Notes under the pieces: model-generated | Seen by the model: only the letters and a program-made list of their open reading frames with translations | Told to the model about the DNA's origin: nothing | Databases searched by the model: none | Made by a program: the position numbers and the translations under genes | Part shown: positions 25,323 to 35,013 of the stretch, piece after piece | Position numbering within the stretch: position 1 is the first letter of the stretch | Layout of the letters: each line of letters begins with the position of its first letter | NCBI RefSeq assembly: GCF_014297465.1 | Contig: NZ_JACORT010000001.1 | Coordinates: 806,001-870,000 of the forward strand | DNA: 64,000 bases | Direction: 5' to 3' | From: Ramlibacter cellulosilyticus | Lineage (GTDB): Bacteria; Pseudomonadota; Gammaproteobacteria; Burkholderiales; Burkholderiaceae_C

Positions 25323-25541
25323 TCACTGCCCGTCGGGACGGATCTTGCCTTCCTTGCAATACCGGTCGTACTCGTCGCGCGTGATGGCGGCGGAGCCGGC
25401 ATTGCCTTCGCCGTCCGTCCACGAGAGCGTCACGCTGTCGTCCGCCACCTCGATGTCGACGTCGCCGTCCGGGATGGGCATGAGGACGCCGTCTCCCGCC
25501 CGGAAGCAGACTTCTCCGCGGATGATGGCGTGCTGGGACAT
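25323..25541 (-). CDS. small conserved hypothetical protein
   Basis: A 72-residue acidic protein (MSQHAIIRGEVCFRAGDGVLMPIPDGDVDIEVADD...) with a predicted beta-strand core and a C-terminal Asp/Tyr/Lys helix (TRDEYDRYCKEGKIRPDGQ). AGGAGAGAAC gives a good ribosome site. The downstream membrane-protein gene starts 4 bp after its end, so they form an operon. Not recognised. Confidence 0.6.
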   Translation of the reverse strand: MSQHAIIRGEVCFRAGDGVLMPIPDGDVDIEVADDSVTLSWTDGEGNAGSAAITRDEYDRYCKEGKIRPDGQ

Positions 25542-25671
25542 GGCGTTCTCTCCTGTGGGGTCGGGGAGCACCCAGTGTCTGGCCCGGCAAGGGGGCACCC
25601 CTGTCAGCGGGCGCCTTGAGTCCTTGCCGGACGGCGGGGAGCACGGCCGCGCCGGGCGGCACAATGCCCCC

Positions 25672-28467
25672 ATGACGAGAGTGTGGAGGGACGTTGGGGC
25701 GGTCGTGGCCATCGCGCTGCTCACCGGCGCCTTGCTGGTGTTCGCGCTGCTGTACCAGCGCGAGGCCGCGCTGCGCGGAGGCGAGGAGCTGACCGACACC
25801 CTGTCGCGCGTGATCTCGGAGCAGACCGCGCGCACGCTGCAGTCCGTGGACCAGACGCTGCAGCTCGCCATCGTGCGGCTGGAGGCGGACCAGGCGGCGG
25901 GCCGCCTCGACGAGGCCGCCGCGCGCGACACGCTGCGGGGCTACCTGAAGGACCTGCCTTTCCTGCGGGCGATGTGGGTGCTGGACCGCGACGGCCGCAT
26001 CGTCCTCGACACGGACGAGGGCAACATCGGCACGGACATGCGCGACCGTCCTTACTTCCAGGCCTACGTGCGCAACCCGGAGACCGAGTTCTTCATCGGC
26101 CCGGTGATCCGCAGCCGCACGCGCGGCACCTGGATGATGAGCGTGGCGCGCCCGATCCGCGATGCGAAGGGCGAGGTCACCCAGGTGATCGCCGGTGCCG
26201 TGGAACCGCCTTACTTCGAGCAGCTGTGGCGCGGCATCGACCTCGGGCCGCACGGCGCGATCGTGCTGTACAGCCGCGGGGGGCAGCTCCTCGCGCGCAG
26301 CCCCGCCGACCCCAGCGTGCTGGGCAAGGACTACTCGCACCTGCCGATCTTCCGCGAATACCTGCCGCGCGCGCCGCAGGGCACGTTCATCCGGGAAAGC
26401 GGCATCGACGGCGTGCTGCGCGTCGTGGCCTACCGGCAGTTGCCGACGTATCCCGACCTCGTCGTCGCGGTGGGTTCCAGCTACGGCGAGATGCTCGCGC
26501 CCTGGCGCCGCTTCGCCCTGCTGACCACCGCCGTGTGGACCGCCGCGGTGCTGATGGCCATCGTGCTGACGGTGCAGCTGCGCCGGCAGGCGCGCAGCCG
26601 CGAGCGGACGGAGCACCGCTTCCAGCAGCTCGCGCAGGCGATGCCGCAGATCGTCTTCATCGCGCCGCCCTCCGGGGGCGTGCAGTTCATCAACCAGCGC
26701 TGGGTGGAAGCGACGGGCCACCCCGTCGAGGACGCGCTGGGCATCGGCTGGCGGCAGCTGGTGCACCCCGCCGACATGCCGGGGCTCGTCGACCACCTGC
26801 AGCAGGCCATGCGCGACAACGTGGAGTTCCAGCAGGAGTTCCGCCTCCGCTACCGGGACGGGAGCTACCGCTGGCAGCTGCTGCGGGCGGCGCCCATGCG
26901 CATCGGCGCGGACCCGGTGGAGTCCTGGTTCGGCACCGCGACCGACATCGACGCGCTGAAGCAGGCGCAGGAGCAGTTGCGCGGCCAGGCCGAGCGCCTG
27001 CACATGGCGAGCCGCCTCACCCGCATGGGCCACTACCGCGCGGACCTGGCGACGCAGCGCATCGTCCTGTCCGAGGAAGCCGCGGCGATCCTCGACATGC
27101 CGCCGGATGCGGAGCCCACCATGCAGGAGGTGCTCGCCATGTTCGCGCCGGGCTCGCTGCCGCGGGCGCTGCAGGTGCTCGACGCGTGCGCGAACGCGGG
27201 CGAGCCCTTCGACGTGGAGGTGGAACTCGTGACGGGCACGGGACGCCACGTGTGGCTGCGGTCCGTGGCGGAGCCGGTGCACGATGCTTCCGGCAAGGTG
27301 GTGGCGATCCAGGGCGCGCAGCAGGACATCACGCTGCGCAGGCTGATGATGGAGGAGATCCGCCGGCTGAACGCGAGCCTGGAGGAGCGCATCGCCGAGC
27401 GCAGCGCGCAGCTCTCGCGGCAGGACGCGCTGTTCCGCACGCTCGCGGAGCAGGCGCCGCTGCCCTTCTGGACCGTCGACACCGACGGCCGCGTCACCTT
27501 CCTGAGCCGCGCCTGGTACGACCTGGCCGGCGGCGGCCCGCCGCAGTGGCACGGCCTGGAGTGGGTGCGCCTGATCCACCCCGACGACCGCGAGGCCGTG
27601 CTGCAGAACTGGGCGAGGTCGCGATCGACGGGGGCGCCTTACATGGGCACGCGGCGCATCCGCGCGCACGACGGCACTTACCACACGACCTCGTACCGCG
27701 CGGTCCCGGTGCGCGACGACAAGGGCACCATCCTGCTGTGGGTCGGCGTGGACAACGACATCACCGACCTGATGGCGAACCAGGAAGCGCTGCGGCTGGC
27801 GAACGAGCAGCTCGAATCGTTCTCCTATTCCGTGTCGCACGACCTGCAGTCACCGCTGCAGCGCATGAGCTCCTTCGGCCGGCTGCTGCAGCAGGAGCTC
27901 GCGCCGCTGCCCGAGGGGCGCGCGCACCACTACCTGTCGCGCATCCTCGCCAACGCGGACGACATGGCGCAGCTGATCGAAGGCCTGCTCGCGCTCGCCC
28001 ACGTGTCCGAGGTGGACCTGATCCGCGCCGTGGTGAACCTGAGCGAGACGGCCACGGACATCCTGCAGCGCCTGCAGTCGGAGCAGCCGCAGCGGGGCGT
28101 GCGGTGGCGCGTGCAACCCGGGCTGCTCGCGACCGGCGACGTGCGCCTGGTGCGCTCGGTGCTGGAGAACCTGCTGGGCAACGCCTGGAAGTTCACCGGC
28201 AAGGCGAGCGAGCCGCAGATCGAGGTCGGCGCGGGCAGGGAGCCGGGCGTGTTCTACGTGCGGGACAACGGCTGCGGCTTCGACATGGCCTACGCGGACC
28301 GCCTCTTCGGCACCTTCCAGCGCCTGCACGGCACGGACGAATTCCCGGGCACGGGGATCGGCCTGGCGACGGTCGCGCGCGCGATCTCGCGGCAGGGGGG
28401 AAGGGTGTGGGCGCAGGCGGTGCCCGGCGAGGGCGCCACCTTCTGGTTCACGCTGCCGCCGGCGTAG
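25672..28467 (+). CDS. multi-PAS sensor histidine kinase with extracytoplasmic dCache domain
   Basis: A 931-residue kinase. Membrane helices at about 9-28 and 283-303 bracket a double-Cache sensor (contains MWVLDRDGRIVLDTDEGNIGTDMRDRPYF). Three PAS domains follow (about 315-430, 440-560, 590-705). The HisKA motif SYSVSHDLQSPLQRM has His 723, and the HATPase has NLLGNAWKF, DNGCGFDM and FPGTGIGLA. The catalytic part resembles bacteriophytochrome-type kinases. No receiver domain and no adjacent response regulator, so it is an orphan. CACAAT 10 bp before the ATG is a possible -10. The Cache domain suggests sensing a small periplasmic ligand. Confidence 0.9.
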   Translation: MTRVWRDVGAVVAIALLTGALLVFALLYQREAALRGGEELTDTLSRVISEQTARTLQSVDQTLQLAIVRLEADQAAGRLDEAAARDTLRGYLKDLPFLRAMWVLDRDGRIVLDTDEGNIGTDMRDRPYFQAYVRNPETEFFIGPVIRSRTRGTWMMSVARPIRDAKGEVTQVIAGAVEPPYFEQLWRGIDLGPHGAIVLYSRGGQLLARSPADPSVLGKDYSHLPIFREYLPRAPQGTFIRESGIDGVLRVVAYRQLPTYPDLVVAVGSSYGEMLAPWRRFALLTTAVWTAAVLMAIVLTVQLRRQARSRERTEHRFQQLAQAMPQIVFIAPPSGGVQFINQRWVEATGHPVEDALGIGWRQLVHPADMPGLVDHLQQAMRDNVEFQQEFRLRYRDGSYRWQLLRAAPMRIGADPVESWFGTATDIDALKQAQEQLRGQAERLHMASRLTRMGHYRADLATQRIVLSEEAAAILDMPPDAEPTMQEVLAMFAPGSLPRALQVLDACANAGEPFDVEVELVTGTGRHVWLRSVAEPVHDASGKVVAIQGAQQDITLRRLMMEEIRRLNASLEERIAERSAQLSRQDALFRTLAEQAPLPFWTVDTDGRVTFLSRAWYDLAGGGPPQWHGLEWVRLIHPDDREAVLQNWARSRSTGAPYMGTRRIRAHDGTYHTTSYRAVPVRDDKGTILLWVGVDNDITDLMANQEALRLANEQLESFSYSVSHDLQSPLQRMSSFGRLLQQELAPLPEGRAHHYLSRILANADDMAQLIEGLLALAHVSEVDLIRAVVNLSETATDILQRLQSEQPQRGVRWRVQPGLLATGDVRLVRSVLENLLGNAWKFTGKASEPQIEVGAGREPGVFYVRDNGCGFDMAYADRLFGTFQRLHGTDEFPGTGIGLATVARAISRQGGRVWAQAVPGEGATFWFTLPPA

Positions 28468-28473
28468 CGCTGC

Positions 28474-29331
28474 CTAGGGCCGCGGCGTCGGGTCGCGGCG
28501 GACGGCTTCGAGCGGCGTGAACGCGGAGTCGATCGGGTGGCGCCGCGGGGCCTTCGAGTTTTCCTTGCCGAGCAGCAGGCGCGTGATCTTGCCGGCGCGG
28601 CCCCACAGGAAGCTGAAGAGGGCGCGCATCAGGATGGACCCGTTGAAGGGGATGTACGTGAGCATGCCCGTGCCGTCCACGTAGCCCGGGTTGTGTTCCA
28701 GGTAGAAGCGCGTGTCGCGGCGGCGGCTGTTCAGCCAGCGCTGGCGCTCCTCGTCGCTCTCGAGGGTGATCCAGTTCACCTGGCGCACCAGCGGCTTGGC
28801 GGGGTCGACGCACTCCAGCTCGAAGCAGCCGGCCAGTTCCTCCATGCGGTTCAGGATGGCGGGCGGGATGTCGCGCCGCTTGGCGTTGGGCCAGATCACC
28901 GGCGCGTAGTGCGCGAGGAAGGTGTAGCTGCTCGGATGCGTGAGCGCCGCGAAGATGCAGAAGCGGCGCCACGGGTGCTGCAGCCACACCTGCAGCAGGC
29001 GCAGGCAGCCGTACACCATGGTGATGTCGCGGCCGCGGTAGGCCGGCAGCGTGCCCGCCTCCATGCGGATCACCGTGGAAAGGCGGTTCTCCACGATCAG
29101 CCGGAAGGCGTGGATGGAGTGGTAGCCCACCACCTGCCCCTGCGGGTTGCGCTTCACGTAGACCCAGGTGCGCCACGCATCGCGCTCCACCACGTACGAG
29201 CGGAACTCCTCGTAGCTGAGGCCGGTGAAGATCTGGGCGTGCACGGCGAACAGGTCGCGCGTGAGGGCCTCCCGCTCGTCTCGGGACATGGCATGCACGG
29301 CGTGACAGGTGATGCGGGAGAGGGTGTTCAT
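28474..29331 (-). CDS. hypothetical protein, possibly GNAT-like acyltransferase
   Basis: A 285-residue soluble protein. The N-terminal part (LTRDLFAVHAQIFTGLSYEEFRSYV, then VYVKRNPQGQVVGYHSIHAFRL and GTLPAYRGRDITMVYGCLRLLQ) follows the strand-helix order of GNAT acetyltransferases, with YRGRD at the CoA-loop position. The canonical R/Q-x-x-G-x-G/A is not exact. The C-terminal third is unassigned. It is convergent with the kinase, 6 bp away. Confidence 0.5.
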   Translation of the reverse strand: MNTLSRITCHAVHAMSRDEREALTRDLFAVHAQIFTGLSYEEFRSYVVERDAWRTWVYVKRNPQGQVVGYHSIHAFRLIVENRLSTVIRMEAGTLPAYRGRDITMVYGCLRLLQVWLQHPWRRFCIFAALTHPSSYTFLAHYAPVIWPNAKRRDIPPAILNRMEELAGCFELECVDPAKPLVRQVNWITLESDEERQRWLNSRRRDTRFYLEHNPGYVDGTGMLTYIPFNGSILMRALFSFLWGRAGKITRLLLGKENSKAPRRHPIDSAFTPLEAVRRDPTPRP

Positions 29332-29713
29332 GGCTAGGGCTTTTGCTTAGTATGGCAGAGCATTACAAATTGCAACAGCCCCTCCTGTCCGGTGTCCCTG
29401 TGCTGGATCAAATTTTCGGGCCGCCAGAGGGAAACGGGTCGCCAAAACGTGACCATTCGTTCTGATTTCCAGATGTAAATGCCCCGAACGGCAGAGCTGC
29501 GAGCCGTGCTCTATCTGCAACAGGTTGTTAGGAAACGGTCGTTTTTCGACGACGAACGGTCGAGCACGGCTGCGAACGTGAATTGCTTGGCAGTTCCCGG
29601 CGCGGACTTTGCCGCCGGCTGCTCGCCTGTTGGCGGGGCGCGTCGCGGACACGATCTGTAGCAGGCGCACGGCCTTGTCCCTCCTAGGATCGCGGCCAAG
29701 GATGGAGGAAGCC
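29332..29713. other. 382 bp intergenic region with inverted repeats
   Basis: This region separates two divergent genes and has lower GC than its neighbours. It holds a 10-bp inverted repeat (AGCCGTGCTC near 29510 and GAGCACGGCT near 29562). Inside that loop are two copies of AACGGTCG, one followed by a GTCG-TTTTT-CGAC hairpin. Short ORFs here lack ribosome sites. It may be a double promoter region or hold a small RNA; nothing decisive is visible. Confidence 0.4.
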
Positions 29714-30097
29714 ATGGCACGAATGGCGATGCGTTGGGGGATGGGGCTGTTCGCGCTGGCGGTGCTGCACCTGCCGGGACCGGCGGGCGCGCAGGAAACG
29801 GCCATGTACAAGTGCTACGCGAAGGGGCAGGTCGTCTACTCGCAGATGCCCTGCGGCAAGCCCTTGAACCAGCCGAAACCGCGCGTGAACGTGCGCTACG
29901 AGACCCCGTCGCAGGACCGGGCGAAGATCGCGCGCCGCGCGACGCTCACCGCCGAGGCGCGGCAGGAGTGCAGCGCGCTCGACGCGACGATGCACGAGCA
30001 GGAGGCCGGCGTGCGCGCGAAAGGCGACGCGGCCACCATCGAGGACGAGATGCCGCTGGTGCGCTCCAGGAAGCGCTACCGCGAGCTGAAGTGCTAG
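29714..30097 (+). CDS. DUF4124-like secreted protein
   Basis: A 127-residue protein with signal peptide (MARMAMRWGMGLFALAVLHLPGPAGA). The following motif, TAMYKCYAKGQVVYSQMPCG, is the small Cys-pair beta domain of DUF4124 proteins. A charged helical C-terminus with a last Cys (RYRELKC) completes it. ATG 29714 has GGAGGAAG just before it; the ATG at 29702 overlaps that site and is less likely. The stop overlaps the convergent B3/4 gene by 4 bp. Confidence 0.72.
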   Translation: MARMAMRWGMGLFALAVLHLPGPAGAQETAMYKCYAKGQVVYSQMPCGKPLNQPKPRVNVRYETPSQDRAKIARRATLTAEARQECSALDATMHEQEAGVRAKGDAATIEDEMPLVRSRKRYRELKC

Positions 30098-30792
30098 CGG
30101 AACGCGAAGCGCGGGTCTGAGGCGGCCAGGCGCCGGCTGCTGGCGCCGACCTGCCAGATCGCATCGAGCGCCTCCCGGACCGATTCGAGCACCCGCTCCA
30201 CGTCCGCCGCGCCACCCGCGTGCATCGCCTCCGAGACCACCAGCACCTCCGACGTGCCGTCCCGCACCGCGGAGAGTCCGCTTTGCCGGTGGGTCCAGCG
30301 CCGCGCGTGCGCGTTGCCTTCGTCGTCCACGAAACTCACTTCGCGGGGATCGGGGTGCTCGACCTCGTCGCCGAAGGTGAGGTAGCGCTCCGTGCCTTGC
30401 GCATGGCGCACCTGCAGGTCGCCGCGGACCTGGCCGACGTCCAGCACCGCCACCGGGATGCCATGGGCCATCGAGATGGCATTGCACACGTCGATCAGGG
30501 GATGGATGCGGGGCAGGGCGTCCTCCTTGCGGAAGCGCCGCAGCAGCGACTCGGAGGCGCAGCGGTACTGCGTGGGCTTCAGGCCCATGCGCGCGAAGGC
30601 GCGGCGCCACGCCTGCACCTCCGGCCATTCGGACTCGCCGCCCGACGCGGCGAGCCGCGCGCGGGCGACGGCCTCGTGGCGCGCGATCACGCTCTCCGCC
30701 TGCACGTCGCGGTGCAGTCCGCGCGCGGCGAGCACGCCGGCGGCGAGCTCGGGGTACTGGGTCCAGATCGCGGGGTGGTGGCTGAAGTGCAT
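30094..30792 (-). CDS. B3/4 domain protein (PheRS beta-like tRNA-binding domain)
   Basis: A 232-residue stand-alone B3/B4 domain as found in the phenylalanyl-tRNA synthetase beta subunit. The pattern WRRAFARMGLKPTQYRCASESLLRRF and LIDVCNAISMAHGIPVAVLDVGQVRGDLQVRHAQG is characteristic. In PheRS this domain edits mischarged tRNA; free-standing copies are known but their role is not settled. It lies 40 bp downstream of an AraC regulator on the same strand, so probably co-transcribed. Confidence 0.85.
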   Translation of the reverse strand: MHFSHHPAIWTQYPELAAGVLAARGLHRDVQAESVIARHEAVARARLAASGGESEWPEVQAWRRAFARMGLKPTQYRCASESLLRRFRKEDALPRIHPLIDVCNAISMAHGIPVAVLDVGQVRGDLQVRHAQGTERYLTFGDEVEHPDPREVSFVDDEGNAHARRWTHRQSGLSAVRDGTSEVLVVSEAMHAGGAADVERVLESVREALDAIWQVGASSRRLAASDPRFAFR

Positions 30793-30832
30793 GGCCGCAG
30801 TCTGGCGAGGCCGCGGTCCGCGGTCTTGAACC

Positions 30833-31660
30833 TTATTGCAGGACCCGGTGCGCGCGTTGCCAGGCACCGGGCGTGAAGCCGAACTGGCGCGCGAAGAGAC
30901 GCGTCATGTGCGCCTGGTCGGCGAAGCCGCAGGCCGCCGCGGCATCGGCCAGGGGCAGGCCGCCCGCGACCAGGCCGCGCGCGCGTTCGCAGCGCTGCTG
31001 CGTGAGCCACGCGTGCGGGGTGCATCCGTGCACCTGCGCGAAGCGGCGCAGGAACTGGAAGCGGCTGACGCCTGCCTCGGCGGCCAGCTCCGCGAGCGAG
31101 GGCGGCCCGACGAGCTCCTCGCCGAGGCGGCGCCGCGCCTGTTGCAGGGACACGGCCGCCGCGCGCATGGGGGGCGCAGTCGTGTGCCGCGCGACGAGCA
31201 GCCCGCAGGCCGTGACCAGCGCCTCCTCGCAAGCCAGCGCCTCGCCGGCGCCCTGCTGCCATTGCTCCAGCGCCGCGACCAGCCGCCGCACCGCGCCGCG
31301 CAGCTCCCCGTCCGCGAAAGCCGCCTGCGTGATGCGGACCTCGCCCGCGAGCCCGGCGACCGAGGACAGCAGTGCGGGCTCGAGGTACACGGTGTGCCAG
31401 TGGCGCGTGGGCCCGCCCAGCGGCCGGCCGTCGTGCATCTCGCCGGGGTTCGTGGCCAGGATGTCGCCCGCGTACGCATCGAAGCTGCGCCGGTCGCTGG
31501 AGGAGCGGTGCGCGCCCTGCTGCAGCACGCCGAAGCCGTAGGTGCCGTGCGAGTGGCGCCCGTAGTGCCGGCCGCTGCACGTCTCCGTGGCGTAAAGGCC
31601 CGCCCAGGGCGACAGGAGCACGCGGCAGTGGTGCGCGGGAGCGGCAGGCATGCGGGGCAT
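30833..31660 (-). CDS. AraC family transcriptional regulator
   Basis: A 275-residue regulator with an N-terminal cupin-like arm (HYGRHSHGTYGFGVLQQG, then GDILATNPGEMHDGRP). The C-terminal double helix-turn-helix includes PSLAELAAEAGVSRFQFLRRFAQVHGCTPHAWL and LADAAAACGFADQAHMTRLFARQFGFTPGAW. Such proteins usually activate nearby amino-acid exporters or catabolic genes; here the co-directional gene is the B3/4 protein. Confidence 0.92.
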   Translation of the reverse strand: MPRMPAAPAHHCRVLLSPWAGLYATETCSGRHYGRHSHGTYGFGVLQQGAHRSSSDRRSFDAYAGDILATNPGEMHDGRPLGGPTRHWHTVYLEPALLSSVAGLAGEVRITQAAFADGELRGAVRRLVAALEQWQQGAGEALACEEALVTACGLLVARHTTAPPMRAAAVSLQQARRRLGEELVGPPSLAELAAEAGVSRFQFLRRFAQVHGCTPHAWLTQQRCERARGLVAGGLPLADAAAACGFADQAHMTRLFARQFGFTPGAWQRAHRVLQ

Positions 31661-31755
31661 CTTGCCACCCCGGCCCCCCGGGTCAACCCCGAGCCGGACG
31701 GGGTCGGGGGCGGGTGTTAAGCTGCCCCCCTTTCCGTTTCCCCACCAGAGACACC

Positions 31756-32907
31756 ATGCCCGGACTGCTGCCCAACGTCGATCCCGAAGGCCTGCTCGAG
31801 TTTTCCGTGGTCTACACGGACCGCGCGCTGAACCACATGTCGCGCAGCTTCCAGGGCGTGATGAAGGACATCTCCGCGATCCTGAAGGACGTGTACAAGG
31901 CCCACGCCGTGGCGCTGGTGCCCGGCAGCGGCACCTTCGGCATGGAGTCGGTCGCGCGCCAGTTCGCGGGCGGCAAGCACGTCATGGTGCTGCGCAACGG
32001 CTGGTTCAGCTTCCGCTGGACGCAGATCTTCGAGATGGGGAACATCCCCGCCTCGGCCACCGTGCTCAAGGCGCGCAAGCAGGGCAATGGCCCGACGGCA
32101 CCGTGGGTGCCCGCGCCCGTGGCCGAAGTGGTGGCGGCGATCCGCAAGGAGAAGCCCGCGGTGCTCTTCGCCCCGCACGTCGAGACGGCGAGCGGGATGA
32201 TCCTGCCGGACGACTACATGCGCACCGTGGCCGAGGCCATGCACGAGGTTGGCGGCCTCTTCGTCCTGGACTGCATCGCGTCCGGCGCCATGTGGGTCGA
32301 CATGAAGTCGGTCGGCATCGACGTGCTGATCTCCGCGCCGCAGAAGGGCTGGAGCAGCTCGCCCTGCTGCGCCATGGTGTGCCTCAGCGAGCGCGCCCGC
32401 CAGGCGATCGACGGCACCACCAGCAGCAGCTTCGCCATGGACCTGAAGAAGTGGCTGCAGATCATGGAAGCGTACGAGGGCGGCGCCCACATGTACCACG
32501 CGACCATGCCCACCGATGCCCTCACGCGCCTGCGCGAGACGATGCAGGAGACGCAGGCCTACGGCTTCGCGAAGGTGAAGGCGGAACAGGAGGAGCTGGG
32601 CCGCAAGGTGCGCGCGCTGTTCGAAAGCCGCGGCCTGCCCAGCGTGGCGGCCGAGGGCTTCAAGGCGCCGGGCGTGGTGGTGAGCTACACCACCGACGCC
32701 GACATCCAGTCCGGCAGGAAATTCCTGGGCCAGGGTCTGCAGACCGCTGCCGGCGTGCCGCTGCAGTGCGACGAAGGCAGCGACTTCAAGACCTTCCGCG
32801 TCGGCCTGTTCGGCCTGGACAAGTGGCACTACGTCGACCGCACGGTGCAGTCCCTGAAGGACGCACTGGACCGCATCGGCGTGCACGCGCCGGCGAAAGC
32901 GGCCTGA
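31756..32907 (+). CDS. class V aminotransferase, alanine-glyoxylate type
   Basis: A 383-residue PLP enzyme of fold type I. The N-terminal GLLPNVDPEGLLEFSVVYTDRALNHMS and PGSGTFGMESVARQF stretches are typical of alanine-glyoxylate/serine-pyruvate aminotransferases. DCIASGAMWVDMKSVGIDVLISAPQKGW contains the PLP-binding Lys197. It likely transfers an amino group from alanine or serine to a 2-oxo acid. Single gene; a palindrome-free 95 bp spacer separates it from the divergent AraC gene. Confidence 0.88.
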   Translation: MPGLLPNVDPEGLLEFSVVYTDRALNHMSRSFQGVMKDISAILKDVYKAHAVALVPGSGTFGMESVARQFAGGKHVMVLRNGWFSFRWTQIFEMGNIPASATVLKARKQGNGPTAPWVPAPVAEVVAAIRKEKPAVLFAPHVETASGMILPDDYMRTVAEAMHEVGGLFVLDCIASGAMWVDMKSVGIDVLISAPQKGWSSSPCCAMVCLSERARQAIDGTTSSSFAMDLKKWLQIMEAYEGGAHMYHATMPTDALTRLRETMQETQAYGFAKVKAEQEELGRKVRALFESRGLPSVAAEGFKAPGVVVSYTTDADIQSGRKFLGQGLQTAAGVPLQCDEGSDFKTFRVGLFGLDKWHYVDRTVQSLKDALDRIGVHAPAKAA

Positions 32908-32913
32908 GCGGCC

Positions 32914-33213
32914 TCAGTCGCGGCGCAGCAGGCGTGCCGCGACGCACCCGAGCACGAAGCCACCCAGCATCAGCACCCAGGGGGCATGCTCCCCGATGCG
33001 GCCGGCCTGCCGCTCCATGCGCTGCATCCGCGTCGGCTCCGGCACGCCTGGCTCTTCGTTCAGCGCGGCGAGCGTCTGCGCCGGCGCGGGAGGCGTGTAG
33101 CCGTCGGCATAGACGCGCACCTCCGCGGTGTCCAGCGCATTCGCTGCGTCTTCCTGGTAGAGGCCGCCGGTGGCTGGCGTAGGCGTGGGCTTCAGTCCGT
33201 TCTTCGGGTGCAT
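32914..33213 (-). CDS. hypothetical tail-anchored membrane protein
   Basis: A 99-residue protein: Pro/Thr-rich N-terminal region, [33 protein letters not shown], then one C-terminal hydrophobic segment ([18 protein letters not shown]) ending in RRD. Topology is probably cytoplasmic with a C-terminal anchor. Its upstream region has TCCTAC 25 bp before ATTG (33242-33276), like ligD. Function unknown. Confidence 0.55.
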   Translation of the reverse strand: MHPKNGLKPTPTPATGGLYQEDAANALDTAEVRVYADGYTPPAPAQTLAALNEEPGVPEPTRMQRMERQAGRIGEHAPWVLMLGGFVLGCVAARLLRRD

Positions 33214-33446
33214 GGTGGGTCCGTGTCTTCGTTGCTGCAGCCAATCTAGGCAGGCCGGCGTGCGGGCGGCGTAGGAGGGCGCCCGGGGCGCGGCGCCGAG
33301 CGCTCCGGCATGGGTCCCCGGCATGTCTCTTAATGCCGACGCCTGGAGCGCGCTCCCTCCTCCCTCGTGATGTTTTTGCGTGGCGGCGGATGGACGCGGG
33401 CTCCGGGCTCTGCACACAATTCCTTGCACTTGCCGCAAGAAATCCG

Positions 33447-34991
33447 ATGACCACCCACGCGCTGCCCACGGCCCTGTCCCCCGATGCGGCGGCGCGCTTG
33501 CCGCTCGCGGAGCGCGGGCGAACCTACCTGAGCGTGCGCATCGCCGCGGTCCTGGGGGCGATCGGCGTCCTCGTCGCGGCGCTCACGGTGCTCGCCGCGT
33601 GGCAACTCCAGGGACCCGCGGCGATCGCCGCCCTGCTGCTGGGTGGCCTCGCGCTCGTGGGGCTGGCGCTGACCGCGGCCTGGCTGCTGCGCGGCCTCGT
33701 GGGGCCGCTGGGGCCGCTCACCGCCGCCACGGCGCGCCTGGGCACCGGCGACCTCACCGTGGTGGTCGACCCGCGCTCCGCGGGCGAACTGCGGCCGCTC
33801 GCCGGTGCGCTGCTGCAGGTGCGCGAGCACCTCCTGCGCGTGGTGAGCCAGGTGCGCACGGGCACCACCAACGTGGCCCTCAACGCCGCGGTGATCCACC
33901 GCGACAACGAAGCGCTGTCGCAGCGCACCGACACGCAGGCCGACTCGCTGCAGGAAACCGCGGCCTCCATGGAGCAGCTGACGGCGGTGGTCCGCCAGAA
34001 CGCCGGCACCGCGCAGGAGGCGCATGCGCTCGCGCGCACGGCCACCGACCGCGCCACGGGGGGCGGCGAGGTGATGCGCGAAGTGGTGCAGACGATGGAC
34101 TCCATCCGCGCCAGCTCGCGCAGCATCCAGGACATCATCGGCGTGATCGACGGCATCGCGTTCCAGACGAACATCCTCGCGCTCAATGCGGCCGTGGAAG
34201 CCGCGCGCGCGGGCGAGCAGGGACGCGGCTTCGCCGTGGTGGCGGCCGAGGTGCGCATGCTCGCGCAGCGCTGCGCCGAAGCGGCCCGCGAGATCAAGGC
34301 CCTGATCAGCGCCTCCGTGCACAAGGTGGACACGGGCGGCGCGCGCGTGGACGAGGCGAGCGCCGCGATGGCGGAGATCGTCGAATCGGTGCAGCGCGTG
34401 GCGCACATGATCGGCCAGATGGATGCGGCCAGCCAGGAACAGAGCAGCGGCATCGACACGATCAACCTCGCGATCAGCCGCATCGACAGCACCACGCAGG
34501 AGAACGCCGCCTTCGTGAAGGCCGCGGCGCGCACCGCCGCCGCCCTGCAGGAGCGCGCGGTGACGCTGCAGCAATCCGTGGCCGGCTTCGACCTCGGCCA
34601 ACGCGAGCACGGCAGCGCCGAGGATGCGGTGGACCTGGTGCGGCGCGGCTGCGAACTGCTGCGCGCGCGCGGCCGCGATGCGCTGCTCGCGGACGTGAAC
34701 AGGCTGGACGCGGGCTCGCTGATCGACCGCGACCTCTACCTGATCGTCCTGGACGAGAACGGCATCTTCATCGCGCACGGCAACAACCCGGGCCGGCTGG
34801 GCAAGGGGCCGGAAGTGCGCGACATCGACGGCAAGGCGTTCGGGACCGAGTTCGTGCGCGTGGCCCTCGAGCGCGGCCAGGGCTGGGTGGACTACAAGTG
34901 GGTGCACCCGGTGACGGGCGAGGTCTCCGTGAAGTCGGGCTTCGTGCGGCACGAGGGCGGCCTGGTGCTCGCCTGCGCGATCACGAAGTGA
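33447..34991 (+). CDS. methyl-accepting chemotaxis protein with C-terminal Cache domain
   Basis: A 514-residue receptor. Two membrane helices (about 30-50 and 55-75) with almost no periplasmic loop lead into HAMP ([22 protein letters not shown]). The signalling domain follows, with hairpin tip [38 protein letters not shown] (about 225-275). After it, residues about 390-514 form an apparent single Cache domain ([22 protein letters not shown]...[22 protein letters not shown]). The usual Cache sensor is periplasmic and N-terminal; here it is C-terminal and cytoplasmic. ATG 33447 is preferred; 33390 is a possible longer start. Confidence 0.9.
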   Translation: MTTHALPTALSPDAAARLPLAERGRTYLSVRIAAVLGAIGVLVAALTVLAAWQLQGPAAIAALLLGGLALVGLALTAAWLLRGLVGPLGPLTAATARLGTGDLTVVVDPRSAGELRPLAGALLQVREHLLRVVSQVRTGTTNVALNAAVIHRDNEALSQRTDTQADSLQETAASMEQLTAVVRQNAGTAQEAHALARTATDRATGGGEVMREVVQTMDSIRASSRSIQDIIGVIDGIAFQTNILALNAAVEAARAGEQGRGFAVVAAEVRMLAQRCAEAAREIKALISASVHKVDTGGARVDEASAAMAEIVESVQRVAHMIGQMDAASQEQSSGIDTINLAISRIDSTTQENAAFVKAAARTAAALQERAVTLQQSVAGFDLGQREHGSAEDAVDLVRRGCELLRARGRDALLADVNRLDAGSLIDRDLYLIVLDENGIFIAHGNNPGRLGKGPEVRDIDGKAFGTEFVRVALERGQGWVDYKWVHPVTGEVSVKSGFVRHEGGLVLACAITK

Positions 34992-35013
34992 ACCCGCGCC
35001 GCCGGGCGGGCGT

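Noticed and set aside
29479..29661. 60-codon ORF in the intergenic region
   Set aside because: No ribosome site, no family motif, and it spans the inverted repeats.
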